Origin: Deltaproteobacteria bacterium
Lineage (GTDB): Bacteria > JAMCPX01
Direction of reading: 5' to 3'
NCBI GenBank assembly: GCA_023382265.1
Contig: JAMCPX010000008.1
Coordinates: 1-64,000, forward strand
DNA length: 64,000 nucleotides
This document shows positions 27,623 to 34,640 of this stretch, in pieces (positions within the stretch are counted from its first letter, which is position 1; the number at the start of each line of letters is the position of its first letter). The notes under the pieces were generated by a model, which ran no database searches, was not told the origin of the DNA, and saw only the letters and a program-made list of their open reading frames with translations. A program made the translations under genes and the position numbers.

Positions 27623-28716
27623 TCCACTGCGATTTTAATCTGATTTTGATCATCGTGAGATATCGCGTCTTTAATATTATTATAATCAATGCGTGATGTA
27701 ATAATTTTATCAATTTCATTCTTATACGTCTTTTTAAATTTTAACAGATCATCAGCCGCCATTTGAAAATGTGCATGGCTTGCGTTAACACTGCCAATCA
27801 GCACCTGATTGTTCAAAACCAGGCTCCTTATAATCTCAGCACCGTCTATTCGTATTGGTCTGTTCCCTGAAGGAATTCCTGTTAAAACATAAATCCCGTT
27901 TATGCCGAGAGTATCAAGCAGATTAAACTCAAGTGAAGAAATGCCTGTTGCTTCAAAGATCATATCCATCTTGCCTACGTTTTTCTGAATCTGTACTGGA
28001 GTATTTACTCTGCCATCAATGTATTTACCGCCTATACTTTCGAGCAGCATTGCCCTTATACTATGTTTATCCACTATATCAAGGCCGTACACGTTAGCAC
28101 CCTTTAAACACAGGATAAAACTTGCAAGCAAGCCTATGGGACCAAGTCCGGCCACCAGGACATTTTTCCCCCCTATGACATTCTCCTTGCTGTTGTAATA
28201 AGGAAGACGTGCACTCTGTATCTTGATCGCTTCATCTATTGCTTTTTCGGCTACAGATAACGGCTCTATTAAAACACCCGTATCTTGAATCTCATCTGGT
28301 ATTTTAACCGCGTATTGCTCTTTATCCACAACAAATTCTGTCTGATAACCGTCTCTACCCCAGATGCCGCGTTCCGTATAATCACCCGTAGTGCACATGT
28401 CCGGCCTGTTCATATTACAGCTTACGCAATGTCCGCAGCCCCGTCTTACCGTAAAAACGGTGTAATCGCCTTTTTTAAATTTTTTAACGGCAGTGCCTAC
28501 ATCCTCAACAACACCAAACATCTCATGGCCTATAACGAGATTCTGTTCGTCCTGGGACAGCTTGAATCTGTTACCCTTTATCTCTTCTTTATCGGTTCCG
28601 CATATGCCAACGAGCATAATCCTTACCTTTATATCATCCGGTGCCTGTATAACCGGCTCCTGTCTATCTACTATAATCATACCCGGATTACCCGGTGTAA
28701 CAGCAATTGCTTTCAT
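27610..28716 (-). CDS. Zinc-dependent glucose 1-dehydrogenase (medium-chain)
   Basis: 368 residues of the medium-chain dehydrogenase group, closest in layout to archaeal-type glucose 1-dehydrogenases. Catalytic zinc residues lie in GICGTDKEE and IGHEMFG, structural zinc Cys residues in RRGCGHCVSCNMNRPDMC, followed by TTGDYTERGIWGRDGYQTEF. A nucleotide fold GLGPIGLLASFILCLKGANV follows. It would oxidise glucose to gluconolactone with NAD(P). Coupling to a glucoamylase suggests a glucan-to-gluconate route. GAGAGGTG precedes the ATG at 28716; the GTG six bases upstream is less likely. Confidence 0.88.
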   Translation of the reverse strand: MKAIAVTPGNPGMIIVDRQEPVIQAPDDIKVRIMLVGICGTDKEEIKGNRFKLSQDEQNLVIGHEMFGVVEDVGTAVKKFKKGDYTVFTVRRGCGHCVSCNMNRPDMCTTGDYTERGIWGRDGYQTEFVVDKEQYAVKIPDEIQDTGVLIEPLSVAEKAIDEAIKIQSARLPYYNSKENVIGGKNVLVAGLGPIGLLASFILCLKGANVYGLDIVDKHSIRAMLLESIGGKYIDGRVNTPVQIQKNVGKMDMIFEATGISSLEFNLLDTLGINGIYVLTGIPSGNRPIRIDGAEIIRSLVLNNQVLIGSVNASHAHFQMAADDLLKFKKTYKNEIDKIITSRIDYNNIKDAISHDDQNQIKIAVEWMQ

Positions 28717-28944
28717 AAGCACCTCTCATTAAAAAGTTCATTGAATCTATAATAATACAACATGAAGCATTTTTAAAGCAGAAGCCGCAACAAAATGTCA
28801 TTCCACCGCAACAATCGGATTAATCTGTTCTCAAATACATATGCCTAAAGCGTATCAGCGAAAAGAAAAGCTTGTCCTATTCAGTAGAGCGGTACCGTTT
28901 TGAAAATGTTTTTAATAGCGGATGTCTTAAAAACCAAAAATAAC

Positions 28945-28973
28945 TTGACAACATGTAAGTAAGTGATTATATA
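28945..28973 (+). promoter_or_regulatory. Sigma-70 promoter of the tetR gene
   Basis: TTGACA (28945-28950) and TATATA (28968-28973) are separated by 17 bases, a near-ideal vegetative promoter. The operator 28954-28971 fills the spacer and enters the -10. The ATG at 28981 is only 7 bases after the -10, so transcription would begin at about the start codon and give a leaderless mRNA. Confidence 0.7.
28954..28971 (+). promoter_or_regulatory. TetR operator, copy 1 (autoregulatory)
   Basis: TGTAAGTAAGTGATTATA lies between the -35 and -10 of the tetR promoter. The first 16 bases recur exactly at 29611-29626 before the efflux genes. TGTAA and TTATA are imperfect inverted half-sites. Binding here would block RNA polymerase and repress tetR. 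Confidence 0.75.
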
Positions 28974-28980
28974 TAGAGCT

Positions 28981-29571
28981 ATGAAAAGACAGACGACTGA
29001 GATCCGACAGGGACAGATTAAAAAGGCGGTCCTCGATATTATCTTCAAGGACGGATTGGATCAGTTATCAACAAGGAACCTGGCCCAAAGGGTCGGCATA
29101 ACAGAAGGTGCGATATTCCGCCATTTTAAAACCAAACGAGATATAATGCTGAGCATTATGCAGGATGTAAAGTCCAACCTTATTGGTGAATTGAGGCGGA
29201 TTACACTGAGTGCCGAAGGATCAGAAAAAAGGTTGTCCTCCTTTCTTTGCATGCATGTTAACTATCTTCTTGAAAACAAAGGCATTACAATTCTTCTCTT
29301 TTCAGAGGCCGCACACATGAACGATAATGAACTGAAGAGTAACCTACATGAGATTCTTTCAGAGCAGAAGTCGCTGATCAGCAAGATCATAAAGGATGGG
29401 ATGGCGGAAGGTTTCTGGAACAAGAAACTCGATGTGGATGATATTGCAACTATCTACATGGGTATTCCCATAACCCTTAATATCGAGCTTATTTTAAACC
29501 CGGATATGTTCAACATAAACAACTTCTGCAAAAGAATGTTCTTTTTGATGCAGCGCATGATGTCGAAATAG
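28981..29571 (+). CDS. TetR/AcrR family repressor of the adjacent efflux operon
   Basis: 196 residues. The N-terminal helix-turn-helix STRNLAQRVGITEGAIFRHF then KTKRDIMLSIM (about 27-57) is typical of TetR proteins. The C-terminal ligand domain is variable and predicts no ligand. The frame is open to a GTG at 28963, but that lies inside the promoter -10 region, so ATG at 28981 is chosen although it has no ribosome site. The operator pair at 28954 and 29611 indicates self-repression and control of the tolC-emrA-emrB genes downstream, to be relieved by an exported compound. Confidence 0.9.
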   Translation: MKRQTTEIRQGQIKKAVLDIIFKDGLDQLSTRNLAQRVGITEGAIFRHFKTKRDIMLSIMQDVKSNLIGELRRITLSAEGSEKRLSSFLCMHVNYLLENKGITILLFSEAAHMNDNELKSNLHEILSEQKSLISKIIKDGMAEGFWNKKLDVDDIATIYMGIPITLNIELILNPDMFNINNFCKRMFFLMQRMMSK

Positions 29572-29610
29572 ATTTTATGAAAACACTTAAAAAAATTTAA
29601 TGAACTAAAT

Positions 29611-29628
29611 TGTAAGTAAGTGATTACA
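29611..29628 (+). promoter_or_regulatory. TetR operator, copy 2 (efflux operon)
   Basis: TGTAAGTAAGTGATTACA is a palindrome in its outer five bases (TGTAA/TTACA) and shares 17 of 18 bases with copy 1. It lies 16 bases before the leader ORF start and 60 before tolC. The overlapping promoter is not well defined; ACATAT just after the operator is a possible -10. Confidence 0.75.
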
Positions 29629-29643
29629 CATATAGGAGAAAAA

Positions 29644-29697
29644 ATGATGTACAGAAAAAACATGCATTTCAGGATTAAGGTGGGATCATGCTGTTAA
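29644..29697 (+). CDS. 17-codon leader ORF overlapping the tolC start
   Basis: ATAGGAGAAAAAATGATG is a strong ribosome site with two ATG codons. The peptide MMYRKNMHFRIKVGSCC ends in TAA at 29695-29697, ten bases inside tolC but in another frame. Such overlap would let ribosomes finishing the leader re-initiate on tolC. tolC also has its own AAGGTGGG. Too short to have a recognised family; it may only be a leader. Confidence 0.45.
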   Translation: MMYRKNMHFRIKVGSCC

Positions 29698-31067
29698 AAA
29701 AATCATATATAACATTTTTATTTGTGCCATTCACTGTATTACTACTCTGTGCTACTGTAATGTCTGGTGATGTCTATACGCTTGATTCAGCCATAAAAGA
29801 GGCCATCCAAAACAATTATTTGATTCAGAGTACTGTGGATCAGATCAAGGCGGCTGAGGCACAGAAGCGCGGTGCCACTGCAAGTATGTTACCGGAGCTT
29901 TCATTCGATTACAGTGCTATAGGTTTAAAGAATCAACCTTATCTCAGCATACCTCACAGGCCCTTGCCGGTTTTTAACGCAGGTAAACCCAATGGAGCTT
30001 ATGTCTATCTCCCGCCACGCATGTATATGAACGGGACCGCCCTCATAAACTGGGAGATTGAGTTGAAGCAGCCGATCTTTACCGGGTTTGCACTCATTAA
30101 CGAAAGGAAGCTTGCGGAGCTAGGCATAAATATAACGAAGGTGCAGCGCGAAGAGGCTATTTTGAACATCGAGGAAGAGGTAAAGATTGCGTACTTCAAT
30201 GTTCTTCGAGCACAGAAACAAGTGCAGGTTGCCGATGAGCGGGTAGAACAACTGACATCACACGAGTACGAGGCACAGCATTTTTATCACAGAGGTATCG
30301 TAGCGTACAATGACCTGTTAAAATCACAGGTGGCATTGGCGGACGCAGTTCAATACAAGACTCAGGCAGGAGCCAATCTGGATATTGCCAGAGCAAACTT
30401 TAACACGATTTTGAATAGAGACTTAGCAAAAAATTTACAGTTGGAAAATATTACATCGGTAACTTTTTCGGACTATGATCCGGCATCCTTGACGGATGAA
30501 GCACTGCAGGACAGACCTGAGCTCAAGGCACTGGGTATACGGGTAAAACAGGCGGATACACACGTCAAGCTTGCAGAAAGTGAATATTATCCGCATATCT
30601 TTGCCTTTGCCGCATATACACAGGCCGGTCAGGATGGGCTTGCAGCAAGAAATGAATTCCAGAATCAATATAATCAGATGGTGGGGATTGGTATCAAATG
30701 GACGATATTTAACTGGTTAAAAACAACCAATAATGCCCAACAGGCAAATTATACGAAATCGGCAATAAAGAACCAGCTTAATTCTTTTATGAATGCGGTA
30801 AAACTTCAGGTTAAAAGTGACATCATAGAACTGAATACCGCTGCTGAGGATATAAGCACCTCTCAGACAGCACTTGAGCAGGCAAAAGAAAACTACCGCA
30901 TAACAAACCTTCAGTACGGGCAGCAACTGGTTACATCCACAGAGGTTTTAGACGCACAAACGTATCTTACACAGGCTGAACTCAATTATTACAATGCACT
31001 GTATGGTTATGAAATAAGCCTGGCAAAACTGGAAAGGAGCATAGGGAGGAATGACTATGGAAAATAA
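29688..31067 (+). CDS. TolC-family outer-membrane efflux protein
   Basis: 459 residues. A signal peptide (about 1-26, ending around ATVMSG) is followed by two repeats of the OEP fold: long helices rich in Ala, Gln and Glu with barrel strands between (YTLDSAIKEAIQNNYLIQST, IAYFNVLRAQKQVQVADERV, LARAN-type IARANFNTILNRDL). TolC proteins form the trimeric outer-membrane duct of tripartite pumps. It is first in a run with an EmrA-like adaptor (11-base overlap) and an EmrB-like pump. The shared TetR operator upstream sets its likely control. Confidence 0.93.
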   Translation: MLLKKSYITFLFVPFTVLLLCATVMSGDVYTLDSAIKEAIQNNYLIQSTVDQIKAAEAQKRGATASMLPELSFDYSAIGLKNQPYLSIPHRPLPVFNAGKPNGAYVYLPPRMYMNGTALINWEIELKQPIFTGFALINERKLAELGINITKVQREEAILNIEEEVKIAYFNVLRAQKQVQVADERVEQLTSHEYEAQHFYHRGIVAYNDLLKSQVALADAVQYKTQAGANLDIARANFNTILNRDLAKNLQLENITSVTFSDYDPASLTDEALQDRPELKALGIRVKQADTHVKLAESEYYPHIFAFAAYTQAGQDGLAARNEFQNQYNQMVGIGIKWTIFNWLKTTNNAQQANYTKSAIKNQLNSFMNAVKLQVKSDIIELNTAAEDISTSQTALEQAKENYRITNLQYGQQLVTSTEVLDAQTYLTQAELNYYNALYGYEISLAKLERSIGRNDYGK

Positions 31068-32145
31068 AAACTTAGAAAATAACTCAAAAGAACCTGCTAA
31101 AAAACCGAAAAATAAGTTTAAAAGAAGAGTAATATTTATAGTCTCTGCAATAGTGGTTCTGATAGGCTTGATAGCGGAGATTCCCAATATAAGGTTCATG
31201 TTTACACATGTGGATACGGATGACGCCTTTGTAGAGGGGAGCAGTGCCATTGTTCCAGTAGCACCACAGGTAAAAGGTCAGGTTGTTAAGGTCTTCGTTC
31301 ACGACAATCAATATGTTAAGATCGGGGATCCGTTATTCACTATTGATTCGTCCGATTACTCTGAGGATACAAACAGGGCGGATGCCCAGTACCGGGCAAA
31401 TAAAAACGAACTGAAGCAAATATCTTTATCCATTGTGATTCAAAAAGAAATACTGGTGAAAGCAGGCTATGAATTAAAGGCTGATTCTGCAATGAATAAA
31501 TTGAACAAAGAAAACGCAGAGAGATACTCCAATCTATGGAAGGATAATGCGGTATCCAGACTTTCTTATGATGAGATGAAAACCAGGTATGAGGTCAGTT
31601 CGGCAAAAGTGAATGTGGATCGGACGAACATAGTCCAGATCCAGACAAGCATTAGAAATTTAAAACAAGAATTGAAAACTAAGATGTTTGTCACACAGGC
31701 ATTGAAAGCCGGATATAAATTGGCCGTTATAAATTTACAGAGGACTACCGTATATGCCCCATGTGATGGTTATGTTACGAAAAAGAATGTCAATAAAGGT
31801 GCTTATGTTATGCCGGGTATTCCCTACCTCGCTATTGTGAATCTTGATAATGTATGGATCGCAGCAAATTTTAAAGAGACTGATATTCATAAGATAAAGA
31901 TCGGAGCGCCGGTTACTATCAAGGTTGATGCGTATCCGGGAAAGATATTTAAGGGACATGTTGCAAGCTTCCAATCCGGCAGCGGTTCCGCCTTCAGTCT
32001 GCTGCCGCCGGAGAACGCAACTGGCAACTTTATCAAGGTGGTCCAAAGAGTTCCTGTGAAAATTCTTCTTGATAAAGCCTCTTATTCAGATACACCGCTT
32101 TATCCGGGTTTGTCGGTTTACCCATATGTACTGATAGAACATTGA
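31057..32145 (+). CDS. EmrA/HlyD-type periplasmic adaptor of the efflux pump
   Basis: 362 residues. One N-terminal membrane anchor (about 25-47, VIFIVSAIVVLIGLIAEIPN) is followed by a split lipoyl domain (IVPVAPQVKGQVVKVFVHDN and VYAPCDGYVTKKNVNKGAYV). A helical hairpin of about 100 residues lies between its halves, and a beta-barrel domain with VWIAANFKETDIHKIKIG ends the protein. It links the DHA2 pump to TolC. GGGAGGA lies 6 bases before the ATG at 31057; the ATG at 31051 touches the ribosome site and is less likely. It overlaps tolC and precedes the pump gene by 12 bases. Confidence 0.92.
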   Translation: MENKNLENNSKEPAKKPKNKFKRRVIFIVSAIVVLIGLIAEIPNIRFMFTHVDTDDAFVEGSSAIVPVAPQVKGQVVKVFVHDNQYVKIGDPLFTIDSSDYSEDTNRADAQYRANKNELKQISLSIVIQKEILVKAGYELKADSAMNKLNKENAERYSNLWKDNAVSRLSYDEMKTRYEVSSAKVNVDRTNIVQIQTSIRNLKQELKTKMFVTQALKAGYKLAVINLQRTTVYAPCDGYVTKKNVNKGAYVMPGIPYLAIVNLDNVWIAANFKETDIHKIKIGAPVTIKVDAYPGKIFKGHVASFQSGSGSAFSLLPPENATGNFIKVVQRVPVKILLDKASYSDTPLYPGLSVYPYVLIEH

Positions 32146-32157
32146 TAAGGAAATAAA

Positions 32158-33714
32158 ATGACTAAAACCAATAAATGGCTTGTAACCTTAGCGGTTATAC
32201 CGAGTACAACCCTTTTCAGTATAGATATGAGCGTTGTCAACGTTGCATTACCCTACATCAAAGGGTCCATGTCGGCGTCTATCGAAGAGATAACATGGGT
32301 AATAACCGGTTATATGTTGTCCGGCGTGATATTGATGCCTCTGGTCGGTTTTTTCAGTTCCGTTTTCGGAAGAAAAAACTATTATATACTTTCGGTCCTT
32401 CTGTTCACGGTCAGTTCGTTACTGTGCGGCATTGCATGGGACCTGCCTTCCATTGTCGTGTTCCGGCTTTTGCAGGGCATGGGCGGGGGTGCGTTGATCC
32501 CCCTTGCGCAGGCAATTCTTGCGGAGACGTTCCCCCGGGAAGAGCAGGGCATAGCAATGGCTATATTCAGCCTTGCCATTGTGCTTGGCCCGGCAATAGG
32601 GCCTTATCTTGGCGGCTGGATCGTTACCAACTATTCATGGCCATGGGTCTTCTTTGTTAATCTGCCTATCGGTCTGCTCAACCTTGTTCTGCTGTACATG
32701 TTTATCGAGGATCCCCCATTTATTCAGAAGCTAAAGGGAGGCGTGGATTGGTGGGGTATCATCTTTCTGACCATTGGACTGGGTGCAATGCAGATCGTCT
32801 TAACGGATGGAGAATATAAGGACTGGTTTTCCTCAAACTATATCGTAACATTAACAATCATTTCAGCACTTGCCATAACCCTTTTCACTGTAAAAGAACT
32901 TTTTTCGGAATACCCAGCGGTTAATTTAAAAATTTTAAAAGATATAAACCTCTCCGCAAACTCCTTCCTCTCAATGGTTTTTAGTCTGGGCATGTTTGGC
33001 AGCCTTTTTCTTTTACCCATGTTTCTACAGAATATAATGGGGTATTCAGCCTATGACGCAGGTCTGGCAATAATGTCACGTGGACTTGCAATGGCTTTCG
33101 CAATGCCACTGGCCGGGAGGCTATTCAATAAACTAGGGCCAAAACTTCTGGTCGGTACCGGATTTGTATTGGCAATAATCTCATCTATACAGCTCGGAAG
33201 CCTTAGCCTGGACATGGGGTTCTGGGAAATATTCTGGCCGCAGTTTATTCAAGGTATAGGTTTTGGTTTCATTATTGTCTCATTGAATGTGTCTTCACTG
33301 TCAACGATAGAAAATAGATTTAAAACGGATGCATCTGGGTTGTATAACTTAATCAGGCAGGTAGCAGGCTCCATCGGAATCGCCATGCTTGCCACAATGA
33401 TGGACAATAATGTTCAACTTAATCACGAGGTGCTCGGGAGAAATGTGAGCGTTTATAATACCCCGAGCCTCATGCTTTTGAAGCACGCCGCTGCGATAAC
33501 GCATTCTCCAGTTGTGTATCTTCCAACTAAAAAGGCTTTGACTTTAATTAACGGACTTATAACAAAACAGGCGTTCATGATTGCATCCAACCATGCATTT
33601 TTGTTTATGGCACTTGCTTTTCTTATAACACTGCCGGTTGTATTTGTATTAAAAGGTATCAAAGCCTCAAAGAACTCATCTGATAAAAATGTAAGCCCGA
33701 CGATGGAAATATAA
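32158..33714 (+). CDS. DHA2 family drug:H+ antiporter, EmrB/QacA type
   Basis: 518 residues with 14 predicted membrane helices. SIDMSVVNVALPYIKGSM is the D1 motif in helix 1 and ITWVITGYMLSGVILMPLVG covers helix 2. GRKNYYILSV is loop motif A and VLGPAIGPYLGGWIV the antiporter motif C. The long last loop (about 420-470) is typical of EmrB. With the EmrA- and TolC-like genes upstream it forms a three-part pump spanning both membranes, probably for hydrophobic or amphipathic toxicants. Substrate unknown. Confidence 0.93.
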   Translation: MTKTNKWLVTLAVIPSTTLFSIDMSVVNVALPYIKGSMSASIEEITWVITGYMLSGVILMPLVGFFSSVFGRKNYYILSVLLFTVSSLLCGIAWDLPSIVVFRLLQGMGGGALIPLAQAILAETFPREEQGIAMAIFSLAIVLGPAIGPYLGGWIVTNYSWPWVFFVNLPIGLLNLVLLYMFIEDPPFIQKLKGGVDWWGIIFLTIGLGAMQIVLTDGEYKDWFSSNYIVTLTIISALAITLFTVKELFSEYPAVNLKILKDINLSANSFLSMVFSLGMFGSLFLLPMFLQNIMGYSAYDAGLAIMSRGLAMAFAMPLAGRLFNKLGPKLLVGTGFVLAIISSIQLGSLSLDMGFWEIFWPQFIQGIGFGFIIVSLNVSSLSTIENRFKTDASGLYNLIRQVAGSIGIAMLATMMDNNVQLNHEVLGRNVSVYNTPSLMLLKHAAAITHSPVVYLPTKKALTLINGLITKQAFMIASNHAFLFMALAFLITLPVVFVLKGIKASKNSSDKNVSPTMEI

Positions 33715-33817
33715 GTAAGTACAGGATAATGTAAGATCGTAGACATCATCAAATCAGCAGTAGGTTGATATATTGTCCGGGTTAACTTCCTCAAAATTAT
33801 ATGTTAATATGTAGTTA

Positions 33818-34486
33818 ATGAAAAAACTATTTGTAACAGGTACGGACACAGCCGTTGGGAAAACGTACACGATTTTAGGAATACTAAATACAGCTGCGGG
33901 TCTTGGTTATAAAACCGTAGCAATGAAACCTTTTGAGACTGGTTGCAGGATCCGTAATAAAATGCTCGTTCCACACGATGCTGCATTAATAAAAAAGGCC
34001 ATAGGCATTGGCGATCTTGACGCAATAAATCCGTACAGATTTGTTGCACCTGTCGCACCCTACGTTGCTGCAAAAATCGAAAAAAAAAGAATAAAATTAA
34101 ACGTTGTCTTTGATACATATAAACATCTGATAAAAGGGCATCATCTCATAGTTGTAGAAGGTGCAGGCGGCTTGCTTGTGCCTATAACCAGGGATTTTTT
34201 TTATGCGGATCTTGCGAAGACACTTTCTTTACCAATACTTGTTGTCGCAGCAAATAAACTTGGTGTAATCAACCACACGCTGCTCACGGTTAGTTATATC
34301 ATGGAAAACAAACTTAAACTCACCGGTGTGGTATTAAACGATATTGATCAGAAAAACGATCCTGCAAAAAAAACAAACCCAAAAATATTAAAAGAACTGC
34401 TTGGTAATAAATTCATAGGAGAAATACGGTTCGGCAGGTTTGAAAAAAACGTGGATCTGTTCAAAAAAATATTAAATCTGCTGTAG
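33818..34486 (+). CDS. bioD: Dethiobiotin synthetase
   Basis: 222 residues. BioD closes the ureido ring of dethiobiotin from DAPA, CO2 and ATP. The P-loop FVTGTDTAVGKTYTILGIL is at residues 5-23 and VVEGAGGLLVPIT (about 108-120) is the second signature. KPFETGCR carries the substrate-contacting Lys and Thr. Length is normal. It stands alone: bioA, bioB and bioF are not in the window. It is convergent with the CoA-transferase gene, and the gap of about 140 bases contains a dispersed repeat and a small ORF. Confidence 0.93.
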   Translation: MKKLFVTGTDTAVGKTYTILGILNTAAGLGYKTVAMKPFETGCRIRNKMLVPHDAALIKKAIGIGDLDAINPYRFVAPVAPYVAAKIEKKRIKLNVVFDTYKHLIKGHHLIVVEGAGGLLVPITRDFFYADLAKTLSLPILVVAANKLGVINHTLLTVSYIMENKLKLTGVVLNDIDQKNDPAKKTNPKILKELLGNKFIGEIRFGRFEKNVDLFKKILNLL

Positions 34487-34544
34487 CTTTGTTTCAAAAC
34501 AAAAAATTTTGAATTGCCAACCGATCGCCCTCCACGTTTAACCC

Positions 34545-34562
34545 AAAAATGCATTTGAAAAA
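34545..34562 (+). repeat. Dispersed intergenic 18-mer, copy A
   Basis: AAAAATGCATTTGAAAAA is identical to 56105-56122. Both are preceded by TTAACC-type bases. Related copies are at 149, 7807 and 60737. It lies in the convergent gap after bioD. Confidence 0.55.
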
Positions 34563-34577
34563 TAGGAGGTTTGCGAA

Positions 34578-34640
34578 ATGAGAGATAAGTATCTTTTTCT
34601 ATGCGCATTATTTAGAGGCATCATTCTAATCCCTGAATGA
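34578..34640 (+). CDS. Possible 20-residue ORF with a strong ribosome site
   Basis: AGGAGG stands 9 bases before an ATG that opens MRDKYLFLCALFRGIILIPE, a hydrophobic peptide ending in TGA at 34638-34640. It overlaps the 3' end of the convergent CoA-transferase gene by 15 bases. No family is known. It may be a relic of a gene start next to the repeat, or chance. Confidence 0.25.
   Translation: MRDKYLFLCALFRGIILIPE

Noticed and set aside
33715-34625. Biotin operon around bioD
   Set aside because: No bioA, bioB or bioF is adjacent; bioD stands alone.
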